Source of the DNA: Micromonospora chaiyaphumensis
GTDB lineage: Bacteria; Actinomycetota; Actinomycetes; Mycobacteriales; Micromonosporaceae
DNA: 64,000 nt
Direction of reading: 5' to 3'
Assembly: GCF_900091435.1 (NCBI RefSeq)
Contig: NZ_FMCS01000013.1
Span: 120,566-184,565, forward strand
Below, piece after piece: positions 37,024 through 46,021 of the stretch. The notes below the pieces were generated by a model. The model was not told the origin of the DNA. It saw nothing but the letters and a program-made list of their open reading frames with translations, and searched no databases. Every line of letters starts with the position of its first letter. Positions within the stretch are counted from its first letter, which is position 1. The position numbers and the translations under genes are program-made.

Positions 37024-38358
37024 TCAGGCCCTTTCCATGGTGCTGGTCGGTTCCCGTCGGGGCGTGCGGTCGCGTCGCACGGCGGCCACGACGCACCCCC
37101 ACAGCAGCACGCCGAGGAGCGCGTCGCAGACGAGGCTGGAGGCCACCGCGCCCTGCCAGCCGTACGCCGGGATCAGCCAGACGTTGAGCCCGGCGTTGAC
37201 CACGCCGACCGCGATCTGGCAGACGGTACGCCGGCCCTGCAGCCGGCTGCCGGAGAGGGTGTCCGCCGCGAGGTAGTGGATCGCCTTCAGCACGAGCAGC
37301 GCGGCCAGCCCCTGGAGCGCGGTCGTGGCCGCCGCGTAACCGTCGCCGAAGACGGTCGGCATCAAGCCGGAGCAGGCCGCCAGCAGCAGGGCCGCCGGCA
37401 CGCTGAACGCCAGGTACCGGGGCAGCAGCCGGCGGGTCAGCCGCAGGGCCGAGCGCGGGCCGTCCCGTCCGGCCTCGAAGAAGCGCGGGTACGCGACCGC
37501 CGCCATGGCCCGCCCGGGGGTGTACGCGAAGTCGACCACCCGGTAGGCGGCGGCGTAGATGGCCGCCCCCTCCGGGCTGCCGAGCTTCGACAGCATCACC
37601 TTGTCGAGGTCGTTGTAGACGCTCTGGGCCGAGAGGCCGACCGCGAAGAGCAGCCCGGCCCGGACCTGCCCGAAGGCGCCGCCGGCCGGCGGCAGGCCCG
37701 CCCCGCGCAGCCCGTACGCCAGGACCAGCAGGCAGATCACCGTGGACAGCAGCGCCGAGGTGACCGCCCAGCCGTGCAGGGTCACCGGACCGGCCGCGAG
37801 GACACCGAGGGTCACCGCGGCGGCCAGCCGGCACACGTGCAGCACGGCGGGGATCACCGAGGCCACGAAGACCTTCCCGCGCGCCTGGACGGAGGCGGCC
37901 ACGGCCTCGATGAGCCGCCAGGCGACGAGGTCGGCGACGGCCAGGGCGGCGACGTCGACCGGGTCGACCTGGGCGGACCAGACGGCGGCGCCCGCGGCGG
38001 TCACCAGAACCGACGCGCCGACGCCGAAGGTGACGGTCAGCACGAGGCCGCGGGCGAGATGCCGGGCCCAGGCCGCCGGCGCGTCGGCGTGGCTCTGGAA
38101 GATCAGGCTCGGTACGCCGGCGGACGCGAACGGCGACACCACCGCGATGAGCGCGGTGACACCGACGAAGAGCCCGTACTGGCCGATCGGCATCTCGCGG
38201 GCCAGCAGGACGAAGAGCGCGCCCTGGGCGAGGGTGCGCAGCAGGGTTCCGGTGAGGAACTTCGCGGCCTTGCCCAGGAAGCCGTCGCCCGGTCCGGCGG
38301 CGGGCCGCGACGGTTCCTCCCGGCCGGTCCGGTCGGTGCTGGTGTCGGCGACGGTCAT
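37024..38358 (-). CDS. Polysaccharide flippase (Wzx/MATE-like)
   Basis: A 444-residue membrane protein of the MOP superfamily that moves lipid-linked oligosaccharides to the outer leaflet. It begins with FLGKAAKFLTGTLLRTLAQGALFVLLAREMPIGQYG, a characteristic Wzx helix 1. The mid-protein YNDLDKVMLSKLGSPEGAAIYAAAYRVVD is the typical central motif. The ATG at 38358 overlaps the glycosyltransferase stop (ATGA); an upstream in-frame Met at 38379 is less likely. It is part of the minus-strand polysaccharide operon. Confidence 0.85.
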   Translation of the reverse strand: MTVADTSTDRTGREEPSRPAAGPGDGFLGKAAKFLTGTLLRTLAQGALFVLLAREMPIGQYGLFVGVTALIAVVSPFASAGVPSLIFQSHADAPAAWARHLARGLVLTVTFGVGASVLVTAAGAAVWSAQVDPVDVAALAVADLVAWRLIEAVAASVQARGKVFVASVIPAVLHVCRLAAAVTLGVLAAGPVTLHGWAVTSALLSTVICLLVLAYGLRGAGLPPAGGAFGQVRAGLLFAVGLSAQSVYNDLDKVMLSKLGSPEGAAIYAAAYRVVDFAYTPGRAMAAVAYPRFFEAGRDGPRSALRLTRRLLPRYLAFSVPAALLLAACSGLMPTVFGDGYAAATTALQGLAALLVLKAIHYLAADTLSGSRLQGRRTVCQIAVGVVNAGLNVWLIPAYGWQGAVASSLVCDALLGVLLWGCVVAAVRRDRTPRREPTSTMERA

Positions 38359-39419
38359 CGGGTCGACGTCTCCACCCACCGGCGGCTGACCTCGGCGGGG
38401 TCCAGGATCGCCGACCGCGCCCGCCAGGCCTTCTCGAAGTCCGCGTGGCTCGGGCGGTGGTCGCCCGCCACCGCCAGGACCGCGTCGGCGAGTGCCCGCG
38501 GCGTCGACCGGGCGGCCAGCACGCCGGGTACGAGGGTCGGGACCAGCTCGTCCAGCGCGGGCACGGGCAGGGCGGCGACCGGGAGGCCCGCCTCGGCCGC
38601 CTCGATCAGGCTCAGCCCGAAGGTCTCGGCGCGGGACGGGTGCACCAGGACGTCGGCCTCCGCGAGCAGGGGCCGGACGTCCGCGACCCGGCCCAGGAAA
38701 GCCACCCGGTCCGCCACCCCGAGCTGCCGGGCCCGGCTCGCCAACAGGTCACGTTCCTCGCCGTCCCCGGCGAGGGTCAGCCGATACCGCTCGGGCAGCA
38801 GGGCGAGTGCGGCCAGCGCGTCCCCGTGGTTCTTCAGCGGCCGCAGCGCGCCGGTGGTCACGAGCCGGACGGCGCCGGACCCGACCGGGCGGGGCGGGAC
38901 GAACCCGCCGACCGGCAGCGGGTTCGGGATGGTGGTCACCGGCTGGCCGGGTGCGAGGTCGCGGACCGTCCGGGCGACTCCCTCGGACACCGCGACCACG
39001 AGGCGCGGCCGCAGTGCCGCGGTGCGGGCGACCCGGGCCAGCGCCCGGACCCGCCGATCGGCGGCCAGCCGCGCGGGCAGCACGGAGTGCTCCCAGGCGA
39101 CGAAGCCGCGGCCGGAGCCGGCCAGCGCCGCGCCGACCGGCACCGTGGCCCACAGCCCGCTGGACACGATCACGGTCTCGGCGGGCAGTGCCCGCAGCCG
39201 GCGTCGCAGGGGCGGAACGGCCTCCACGAGGCGGGTGATCCGGCTGCTCACCCCCAGCCGGTCGACGTCCAGGTCGTCGATGCCGGGTGGGACACCCCGG
39301 GACAGCACGGTCGCGGAGACCGGCACCCCGGCCGCCCGCAGGCTCCGCATGAGCAGAACGGCGGCGCGCTCCATGCCGTAGTAGGGCTCCAACTGGGGGA
39401 GCACGAAGTGCATACGCAT
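38355..39419 (-). CDS. Glycosyltransferase family 4
   Basis: A 354-residue GT-B glycosyltransferase. The N-terminal half starts MRMHFVLPQLEPYYGMERAA, an acceptor-side loop. The C-terminal half binds the nucleotide sugar: LVTTGALRPLKNHGDALAAL, ADVLVHPSRAETFGLSLIEAAEAGLPVAAL, containing the E-x7-E motif (ETFGLSLIE). The ATG at 39419 overlaps the upstream glycosyltransferase stop by 1 bp. The sugar and linkage cannot be predicted. It transfers a sugar to a lipid-linked intermediate in the polysaccharide pathway. Confidence 0.9.
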   Translation of the reverse strand: MRMHFVLPQLEPYYGMERAAVLLMRSLRAAGVPVSATVLSRGVPPGIDDLDVDRLGVSSRITRLVEAVPPLRRRLRALPAETVIVSSGLWATVPVGAALAGSGRGFVAWEHSVLPARLAADRRVRALARVARTAALRPRLVVAVSEGVARTVRDLAPGQPVTTIPNPLPVGGFVPPRPVGSGAVRLVTTGALRPLKNHGDALAALALLPERYRLTLAGDGEERDLLASRARQLGVADRVAFLGRVADVRPLLAEADVLVHPSRAETFGLSLIEAAEAGLPVAALPVPALDELVPTLVPGVLAARSTPRALADAVLAVAGDHRPSHADFEKAWRARSAILDPAEVSRRWVETSTR

Positions 39420-40384
39420 CAGTGGGACCCGTCCGGCTGCCGCGGAACGGCGACCTCGGTGGCCGTGCGCGAGCGCCGCATCGCCACGCGCTCGAGGGTG
39501 GCACGCGGCACCATACCGAGCGCGGCCAGCGCGGCGTTCGGCACGGAGGGCGCCGAGTTCCGCCGGATCGCCCGCACCATCTCGCGTACCCCTTCCCAGT
39601 CGCGGGCCTGCAGGGCGTACCGGAGGGTCTGCGCGGCGATGAAGTCCGCGAACGTCTCCCGGGCCCAGACGCCCTCCCAGCGACGGGCCCACGCCCACGA
39701 CGTACGCCAGTCGGCCCCGGCGGAGATCGACCCGGGGCTGCCCACGGTGTAGACGGCCGTGGCCTCCGGCACCTGGGTGATCCGCGCGCCGGGCAGGCGG
39801 GCGACCCGGACCAGCCAGTCCCAGTCCTGGTGCCGGGGCAGCGTCTCGTCCCACCGGCAGGCGGCGGCCAGCTCGCCCGTCGTGAGCAGGGTCGAGGTGG
39901 GCAGCGACTGCCGGCCGATCCCGAGCCGGCGCCGACGGAAGAGATAGTCCTCGGGCAGCGCCCCGTCGGCGATCAGTGTCGCCGGAGCGGCGGTCGGTAG
40001 CGGCTCACCGCCGGCCTTGCGTTGCACGATCCGGGACGACACCACCGGCCGCCGGCCCTCCGCGGCCAGCCGCTCCAGCACCGGCACCTGGGCCGCGAGC
40101 TTGCCGGGCAGCCAGGCGTCGTCGTCGTCGAGGAACGCGACGTGACTGCCCGGCGCGGCGTGCGCGACGCCGAGGTTGCGCGCGTACGAGCCCCGGCGCC
40201 CCCCGCCCGTGCAGACCACCTCGTCCACCTCGCCGCGCAGGTCGCGCACGGTGGCGGGCACGTCCGCGAGGTCGCAGACCACCACGACGCGCACGGAGAC
40301 GGCACGTTGGGCGCGGGCGCTGCGCACCGCCTCGGCCACGCTGGGCCGGCCCGTCGTGGGAATGACGACCGAAACGTCCGGCAA
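39419..40384 (-). CDS. Glycosyltransferase family 2
   Basis: A 321-residue GT-A glycosyltransferase: DVSVVIPTTGRPSVAEAVRSA, then a DDDDAWLPGKLA DxD metal-sugar site preceded by ARNLGVAHA, and later HQDWDWLVRVARLPG with the acceptor base motif. A helical C-terminal end (ETFADFIAAQTLRYALQARD) is usual. Translation starts at TTG (40384) with GGAG about 7 nt upstream, since no ATG or GTG gives the full first strand. It lies between the initiating transferase and the GT4 gene. Confidence 0.9.
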   Translation of the reverse strand: MPDVSVVIPTTGRPSVAEAVRSARAQRAVSVRVVVVCDLADVPATVRDLRGEVDEVVCTGGGRRGSYARNLGVAHAAPGSHVAFLDDDDAWLPGKLAAQVPVLERLAAEGRRPVVSSRIVQRKAGGEPLPTAAPATLIADGALPEDYLFRRRRLGIGRQSLPTSTLLTTGELAAACRWDETLPRHQDWDWLVRVARLPGARITQVPEATAVYTVGSPGSISAGADWRTSWAWARRWEGVWARETFADFIAAQTLRYALQARDWEGVREMVRAIRRNSAPSVPNAALAALGMVPRATLERVAMRRSRTATEVAVPRQPDGSH

Positions 40385-40441
40385 GAAGATCTCCAGGTAA
40401 TCAGGGACGGGACGTGCGCGGCAGGGTGAGGCGCCGGTCGG

Positions 40442-42007
40442 TCAGCGACCGCCGGCGCGGAACACCTCGGCGACCGTGCGCAGCAACACCTTGGCGTCCA
40501 GCCACAGCGACCAGTTCTCGATGTAGTAGTTGTCGAACCGCGCGCGGTCGGAGATGGGCGTGTCCCCCCGCAGGCCGCTGACCTGCGCCAGGCCGGTCAG
40601 GCCCACCGGCACCCGGTGCCGCATGGCGTACGTCGGGTATTCGGCGGAGAACTTCTCCACGAAATACGGACGTTCCGGCCGCGGGCCGACCACGCTCATG
40701 TCGCCGCGCAGGATGTTCCACAGCTGCGGCAGCTCGTCCAGCGACGTACGCCGCAGGAACCGGCCGATCGGGCCGACCCGGCGGTCGTGCGCGATGGACC
40801 AGTTCGTCTGCGACTCGTGCTCGTCCACCGGCCGCATGGAGCGGAACTTGATGATGTCGAACGGCACGCCGTGCCGGCCGATCCGCTCCTGCCGGAAGAA
40901 GATGCCCGGACCGCCGTCGATGAGCACCGCGATCGCGCACAGCAGCAGGACCGGGCTCAACAGGAGCAGCGCCACCAGGGCGAACACCACGTCGGAGGCG
41001 CGCTTCAGCGCCCACCGGGGGCCGGAGAGCGTGGTGTCACCGACCTTCACGATGGGAATCGCGCCGATGTGGTCGCCGCCGTGCGACCGGGAACCCCACA
41101 GCCGGGGCACCGCCCACAGGTCACAGGCCGCGTTCACCGGACGGCGGAGCACCTCCATGAGCACCGACTCCTCGCAGTCCGGGTCGGCGATGATGAGCAC
41201 GTCGCACTCGACGATCCGCACCAGCTGCTCCAGCTCGTCGAGGCGACCGATCAGCGGGTGCGCGGCCGGCCCGGTGCGCGACGAGGCGTCGACGCAACCG
41301 ACGAAGCGCAGGCCGTACTGGGGGTAGCGGCGGAGCAGGCGGGCGAGCTCCACGGCGGTGGGGCCGCCGCCGATGATGATGGTGTTGTGCTCCACCCACC
41401 GGCGCTTGCGGGCGATGGTGGCGAACTCCCGGGTCACCACCCGGCCGACGATCACCAGCCCCGCGGCGACTCCCACCCCGCGGGTGAAACCGAGGGCGTA
41501 CTCGGCGGAGTCGTGACGTACGGCGGCGATCATCGCGACGACGGCGGCCGAGGCCAGCAGCCGCCCGCAGAGGCTGGGCAGCTCGTCCAGGATGCTCACG
41601 TGACGCCGTGCGTGATAGAGCCCGCCCGCGGCGAAGAAGGCGACCGTGAGGCCCGCCATCACCAGGGTGCCGCGCCAGTACTGATGCGTGACGAGCAGCG
41701 GAGTGAGCAGCGCGGCGACGTCGACGGGCGCCGTCATCATCCACGCCCGCAGACCCCTCGTGCGGCGGGACGCACGGGAGCCGGCGTAGGGCAGCACCGC
41801 CGTCACGTCCAGTCCGGGGCGCCCCGCCGCGCCGGGCTGCTCGGGCGGCCGTGTGGTGGGGATCAGCGGCACACCGGAGCGGCCCTCGTCGTCACCCGTC
41901 ATCCCGGGTATCCCTTGTGGACACTCGGCGTGCTCCGCCGTCATGGCGGTCTGCTGGCCCGTCGCCGGTTGCCATGGCATTGTTGGTCCTTCCCCCGTGG
42001 CGCCCAC
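40442..42007 (-). CDS. Undecaprenyl-phosphate sugar phosphotransferase (exopolysaccharide initiating transferase)
   Basis: A 521-residue polyisoprenyl-phosphate hexose-1-phosphate transferase (WbaP/CpsE type). Four to five N-terminal helices (about 90-210) are followed by a CoA-binding-like Rossmann domain (IIIGGGPTAVELARLLRRYP). A further helix precedes the C-terminal catalytic domain: LKRASDVVFALVALLLLSPVLL, FFRQERIGRHGVPFDIIKFRSM, RRTSLDELPQLWNILRGDMSVVGPRPERP. It adds the first sugar to undecaprenyl phosphate. The N-terminal 70 residues are low-complexity and the true start may be internal (for example the Met at MTAEHAECPQ). Confidence 0.92.
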   Translation of the reverse strand: MGATGEGPTMPWQPATGQQTAMTAEHAECPQGIPGMTGDDEGRSGVPLIPTTRPPEQPGAAGRPGLDVTAVLPYAGSRASRRTRGLRAWMMTAPVDVAALLTPLLVTHQYWRGTLVMAGLTVAFFAAGGLYHARRHVSILDELPSLCGRLLASAAVVAMIAAVRHDSAEYALGFTRGVGVAAGLVIVGRVVTREFATIARKRRWVEHNTIIIGGGPTAVELARLLRRYPQYGLRFVGCVDASSRTGPAAHPLIGRLDELEQLVRIVECDVLIIADPDCEESVLMEVLRRPVNAACDLWAVPRLWGSRSHGGDHIGAIPIVKVGDTTLSGPRWALKRASDVVFALVALLLLSPVLLLCAIAVLIDGGPGIFFRQERIGRHGVPFDIIKFRSMRPVDEHESQTNWSIAHDRRVGPIGRFLRRTSLDELPQLWNILRGDMSVVGPRPERPYFVEKFSAEYPTYAMRHRVPVGLTGLAQVSGLRGDTPISDRARFDNYYIENWSLWLDAKVLLRTVAEVFRAGGR

Positions 42008-42092
42008 GTCCCGCAGTGCCGACAGGACGGGGCGATCGCAGGATACGGTCGCGTCCCGTCCGCCGACAGGGCCACCCGGGCAGACCCGGGTC

Positions 42093-43163
42093 CTACTTTC
42101 CGGCGGCCGTGATTTCCGACACCGCGTCCCGGCGCACCGCGTCGTAGAACGTGCGGGCCCTGGCGGTGTCCGGGAACACCACGCTCTCCGTGCCGACCCG
42201 ACCGGTGCCCTTGGTGGGGCTGGTGTAGAAGGCCAGGTTCGAGCCGCGGAGGCTGCGCAGGTCGGTCGCCATGTCCAAGAGGGACATGCCCTTGTCGACC
42301 GAGACCGACGAGGTGGAGGCCTTGACGAAGTCGTTCAGCTTGCCCGGGTTGGTGAGGATGCCGCCGGAGGCCGCCTTGTCGAGAATCGCCTTGATGACCT
42401 GCTGCTGGTGGCGGATCCGGGCGAAGTCGCCGTCCGGGAACTGCTTGCGCTGCCGGGAGTAGTCCAGGGCCGTCTCACCGTCCATGTGCTGCACGCCCTT
42501 GGCGAACTTCCGGAACGGCGGGTGGATGGAGGTGAACTCCCGGTCGGAGACGATGTCGATGCCGCCGAGCGCGTCGATGATCTCCTTGAACCCGGCGAAG
42601 TCCACGATGGCCACGTGGTCGATCCGCACCTTGGTGAACTGCTCCACGGTCTGCACCATCAGGGGCACCCCGCCCCAGGCGTACGCGGCGTTGATCTTCG
42701 CGTCGCGGTCACCGTGCTGCCCGTCCTTCGAGCGCGGCACGTGCACCCAGGTGTCCCGCGGGATGGAGATCAGCTGCGCGCTCTTCCGGCCCTTCGGCAG
42801 GTGGGCCACGATGATGGTGTCCGACCGCGAACCGCCGGTGGTCTCCGGGTCGCGCGAGTCGCTGCCCAGGATCATGATGTTCATGGCGTCAGCCGCCGCG
42901 ACCGGCGGCCGGGCCTCCTGCGGCACACCCTCGAAGGCGTCGACCCGCTCGATGTCCGACTCCACCGACCGCAGATAGAGGGCCGCCGCTCCCACACCGC
43001 CGCCGCCGAGCAGGACCAGCACCAGCAGGGTGATCAGCACGATCCGCCGGCCACGCCGCCGGCGCGGAGCCGTGGCGGAACCCGGCTCGGCACCTCCCGG
43101 CTCCACTTCGGAGATGCTGGTTGACTCGTGCGGCCCGGCCACGGTCCGCTGGCGATCTGACAT
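42093..43163 (-). CDS. LytR-CpsA-Psr (LCP) family glycopolymer transferase
   Basis: A 356-residue membrane-anchored enzyme that attaches undecaprenyl-linked glycopolymers to peptidoglycan. It has a cytoplasmic Arg-rich stretch, one helix (IVLITLLVLVLLGGGGVGAAALYL) and an LCP domain with NIMILGSDSRDPET, GGSRSDTIIVAHLP, SIPRDTWVHVP, KINAAYAWGG and YSRQRKQFPDGDFARIRHQQ. All the arginines and aspartates used for pyrophosphate and Mg2+ binding are present. At the head of the polysaccharide operon, it implies that the product is wall-linked. Confidence 0.93.
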   Translation of the reverse strand: MSDRQRTVAGPHESTSISEVEPGGAEPGSATAPRRRRGRRIVLITLLVLVLLGGGGVGAAALYLRSVESDIERVDAFEGVPQEARPPVAAADAMNIMILGSDSRDPETTGGSRSDTIIVAHLPKGRKSAQLISIPRDTWVHVPRSKDGQHGDRDAKINAAYAWGGVPLMVQTVEQFTKVRIDHVAIVDFAGFKEIIDALGGIDIVSDREFTSIHPPFRKFAKGVQHMDGETALDYSRQRKQFPDGDFARIRHQQQVIKAILDKAASGGILTNPGKLNDFVKASTSSVSVDKGMSLLDMATDLRSLRGSNLAFYTSPTKGTGRVGTESVVFPDTARARTFYDAVRRDAVSEITAAGK

Positions 43164-43283
43164 GGGCGCGATGCTACTGACTCACGCTCCGTCACGCCGA
43201 CCCTCGTCCGACCGGTCAACCTCGGTCACCCGTTCGGCGCTTTCCTCCTCGACCGTTGCCGCGAACCTGGTACAACGTCGGGG

Positions 43284-44117
43284 GTGGATGCAACGAAGCT
43301 CCGCCGGGCCATCGCCCGGACCCGGCTCGCGCCGGTCGCCGCCTTCCCCAAGCGCCTGGCCCGGGTCGCCCGGCACGACGCCCGGGTGCTGCGCACCTCC
43401 GCCCGCTGGCTGCTCACCTCCCGGGAGCACCACAACTACACCTACGAGCTGACCAAGCTCAGCCGGCACCACCTCGCCTGGTTCGTCAGCGTCGTCTGCG
43501 ACGTCCCCGTGAAGCAGGTGCGTGTCTGGTTCGCCGAGATCGAGGGCGACGACAAGCTCCGCGCCCACATCGAGAACGCCACGGCCGCCGCCTCCCGCCG
43601 CGGCCTCGCCGACCGGCAGGTCCGCTACGCCCGCCGCATCGGCTGGTACGCCATCGCCCGCGCCCGCAAGCCCGCCCACGTCGTGGAGACCGGGGTGGAC
43701 AAGGGCCTCGGCAGCTGCGTCCTGGCCGCCGCCCTGCTCCGCAACGCCGCGGAGGGCCACCCCGGCCGGCTCACCTCGCTCGACATCAACCCCGAGGCCG
43801 GCTACCTGGCCCGGGCCACCCCGTGGTCCGACGTCGTCGACCTCGTCATCGGCGACTCGGTCGCCTCGATCGGCGCCCTGGAGCGCCCGGTCGACCTCTT
43901 CCTGCACGACAGCGACCACAGCCGCGTGCACGAGCGCAGCGAGTTCGAGGCGGTCGAACCGAAGCTCGCCCCCGGCGCCGTGCTGCTCACCGACAACGTC
44001 ACGGCCACCAACGTCCTCGCCGAGCACGCCGAACGGACCGGCCGGCGGTTCCTCGCCTACCGGGAGACCCCGGCCCGGCACTGGTACCCGGGTGACGGCA
44101 TCGGCGTCGCCTGGTGA
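43284..44117 (+). CDS. SAM-dependent methyltransferase (class I, MT_24/CmcI-like)
   Basis: A 277-residue Rossmann-type methyltransferase. PAHVVETGVDKGLGSCVLAAAL is the SAM-binding motif I (ETGVxxGxGS). TSLDINPEAGYLARA is motif II with its acidic residue, and DLFLHDSDHSRVHERSEFEAVEPKLAPGAVLLTDN contains the metal-linked DxDH region seen in CmcI/rhamnosyl methyltransferases. The GTG start (43284) is close to a TACAAC -10-like box, so the message may lack a leader. It diverges from the LCP gene and could methylate the locus glycan, but this is inference. Confidence 0.82.
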   Translation: MDATKLRRAIARTRLAPVAAFPKRLARVARHDARVLRTSARWLLTSREHHNYTYELTKLSRHHLAWFVSVVCDVPVKQVRVWFAEIEGDDKLRAHIENATAAASRRGLADRQVRYARRIGWYAIARARKPAHVVETGVDKGLGSCVLAAALLRNAAEGHPGRLTSLDINPEAGYLARATPWSDVVDLVIGDSVASIGALERPVDLFLHDSDHSRVHERSEFEAVEPKLAPGAVLLTDNVTATNVLAEHAERTGRRFLAYRETPARHWYPGDGIGVAW

Positions 44118-44184
44118 GGGGCTTGTCGCGGCTCGTCGCGGGATCGATGATGGTCGCAACGGGCAGGTCGACGAAGGAGCCGAG

Positions 44185-44493
44185 ATGCAGGTGATCCACC
44201 AGCCCCGGGTGGCCTGGGACATGGCCCGCGTGATCGGCGGGGCGGTCCTCGACGAGGAGCTGTTCGCCTGGCTCCGGCACGAACTCGGCACCCTGCTGGG
44301 CAAGCCCGCCGAGCAGGCGCTCACCGAGAGCCGGGACCGCGTCCACCGCACCGGCGACGCCCGGCTGCCGGTCGAGACCGGACTGTGGCGGGTCCGGATC
44401 GAGGACGCCCTGCGACAGCGGCCCGACCTCGGTGGCGAACTCGCCGCCCTCACCGCGGTGGCCGTCGGCCTGCTGACCGCCCGGCGGCCCTGA
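44185..44493 (+). CDS. Small protein of unknown function
   Basis: A 102-residue soluble protein, MQVIHQPRVAWDMARVIGG to VAVGLLTARRP, mostly helical, with an acidic-Leu core (DEELFAWLRHELGTLLG). The ATG follows AAGGAGC with a 4-nt gap, a good ribosome site, which supports a real gene. I do not recognise the family. It is 67 bp after the methyltransferase on the same strand and 65 bp before the expansin-like gene. Confidence 0.55.
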   Translation: MQVIHQPRVAWDMARVIGGAVLDEELFAWLRHELGTLLGKPAEQALTESRDRVHRTGDARLPVETGLWRVRIEDALRQRPDLGGELAALTAVAVGLLTARRP

Positions 44494-44558
44494 GCCCGTC
44501 TTAGCTTTCACTTAGCCCGCTTGTCCGGCGCCCCACCGGTCCGGCAGCATCGACCGGC

Positions 44559-45599
44559 GTGACCGACGGCAGCGCTCCCCGCCGCCCCCTGCCCACCCGG
44601 GACGAAGCCCCGCCCACCCGGGCCGGCCGCCGCCGCGCCCCGGCCGGCCCGCGCCGCTGGCTCGCCGCCGGTGGCCTCGCCGCGCTCGCCGCCGTGGTCG
44701 GCGTGACCCTCGCGGTACGCGGCGGCGCCGCCCCCGCCTGCGCCGCCCCACCGCCCCGCGCCCTGCCCGCCGGGGTGCACGCCGGGGTGCACGCCGGGAT
44801 GCTCGCCGCCCCACCGCTCGGCGGCACCGTCCACAGCGGAAAGGCCACCTTCTACGACTCGAAGGGCGCCGGCGGCAACTGCTCCCGGCCCGCCGCACCC
44901 GCCAACCGGCTCTACGTCGCCCTCGGCCCCAGCGAGTACGCCGCCGGCGCGTCCTGCGGCGGCCACCTCGACGTCACCGGCCCCAAGGGCACGGTCCGGG
45001 TCCTCGTCATGGACCAGTGCCCGGAATGCGAACCCGGCCACCTCGACCTCTCCGCCGAGGCCTTCGCCCGGATCGCCGACCCGGTACAGGGCGTCGTCAA
45101 GGTCAGCTACCGCGCCGTGGTCGACCCGCCACTGCCCGGCCCGCTCACCTTCCGCATCAAGGAGGGCGCCTCGCAGTGGTGGTTCGCCGTCCTGATCGGC
45201 GACCACGGCAACCCGCTGCGCGCCGTCGAGGTGCGGCAGGGCGGGTCCTGGCGCGCCGCCACCCGCCAGGACTACAACTACTGGCTCATCCCCGCGGGCG
45301 CCGGCCCCGGGCCGTACACCATCCGGGTCACCGACGCGTACGGCCACCGCGCCACCGCCACCGGCATCCGGATGCTCCCCGGCCAGGTCCAGCGCAGCAC
45401 GGTCCGGATGTACGGGGCGGGCGCCGGTTCCCCGGCCCGTTCGGCGAAGCCCAGCCGCTCGCCCACGGCCCGGCCCAGCCCCCGACCCAGCGTCTCCGCC
45501 ACCCCGTCTCTGAGCACGTCACCCGGCAGTCCCGCGGTCCTGGACGCGGCTGCCGGCGCACCGGCCACCGCCGCCCCGGTTCCCGCCGCCTGCGGCTGA
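44559..45599 (+). CDS. Expansin-like secreted protein (EXLX family)
   Basis: A 346-residue protein with an N-terminal Pro/Arg-rich cytoplasmic part and a membrane helix (WLAAGGLAALAAVVGVTLAV). Next is an expansin D1 double-psi beta-barrel (GKATFYDSKGAGGNCS, VRVLVMDQCPECEPGHLDLSAEAF) and a D2 carbohydrate-binding beta-sandwich with QWWFAVLIGDHGNPL and NYWLIPAGAGPGPYTIRV. The final 70 residues are a Ser/Pro/Thr-rich tail. Expansins loosen cellulose or peptidoglycan without hydrolysis. The DxC...GHLDLS acid pair corresponds to the functional Asp of bacterial EXLX1. It starts with GTG. Confidence 0.87.
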   Translation: MTDGSAPRRPLPTRDEAPPTRAGRRRAPAGPRRWLAAGGLAALAAVVGVTLAVRGGAAPACAAPPPRALPAGVHAGVHAGMLAAPPLGGTVHSGKATFYDSKGAGGNCSRPAAPANRLYVALGPSEYAAGASCGGHLDVTGPKGTVRVLVMDQCPECEPGHLDLSAEAFARIADPVQGVVKVSYRAVVDPPLPGPLTFRIKEGASQWWFAVLIGDHGNPLRAVEVRQGGSWRAATRQDYNYWLIPAGAGPGPYTIRVTDAYGHRATATGIRMLPGQVQRSTVRMYGAGAGSPARSAKPSRSPTARPSPRPSVSATPSLSTSPGSPAVLDAAAGAPATAAPVPAACG

Positions 45600-45629
45600 C
45601 CGTTCCCCGCACCACCGCGCCGCGCCGCG

Positions 45630-45828
45630 CCTGGCCTGGCTCGGCCTGGCTCGGCTCGGCCCGGCTCGGCTCGGCTCGGCCCGGCTCGGCTCGGCTCGGC
45701 CCGGCTCGGCTCGGCCCGGCTCGGCTCGGCTCGGCTCGGCTCGGCTCGGCCTGCCTCGGCTCGGCTCGGCCTGCCTCGGCTCGGCTCGGCCTGCCTCGGC
45801 CCGGCCCGGCCCGCCTCGGCCCGGCCCT
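45630..45828. repeat. Pentanucleotide tandem repeat tract (CGGCT/CGGCC)
   Basis: About 200 bp of GGCTC/GGCCC/GCCTC pentamers in near-perfect register, with a higher-order block (CCTGCCTCGGCTCGGCTCGG) recurring near the 3' end. It lies in the convergent gap 45600-46021, which otherwise holds only the palindrome at 45852 and no gene. The unit length of 5 would shift any reading frame. Confidence 0.9.
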
Positions 45829-45851
45829 ACGGGGGCTGTCTCTGTGGCCGC

Positions 45852-45914
45852 CTGTCGAGCTGATGTCGTGAACGAATCACGACGGCCGAGTCGTTGCCGA
45901 CGTCAACTCGACAG
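45852..45914. repeat. 63-bp long imperfect palindrome
   Basis: Arms of 24 bp beginning CTGTCGAG and ending CTCGACAG, with a few mismatches and a 15-nt centre. Between the convergent expansin and GNAT genes. Unrelated in sequence to the 3262/3426 pair but the same size and setting. Confidence 0.8.
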
Positions 45915-46021
45915 CGGCTGCCAAACCCTCCCGAGGGCGCGCGCTTCGTGCTGGGGCACCCGCACCGGTTGGTCAGGGCTGGAGGTCGACCACCCCTGCG
46001 GGCCCGCATCCGGGGCGACGG

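Noticed and set aside
45017..45871. Leu/Gly/Ser/Ala-Arg-rich frame across the pentamer repeat
   Set aside because: A pentamer repeat produces open frames without selection, and the first part is a shadow of the expansin gene.
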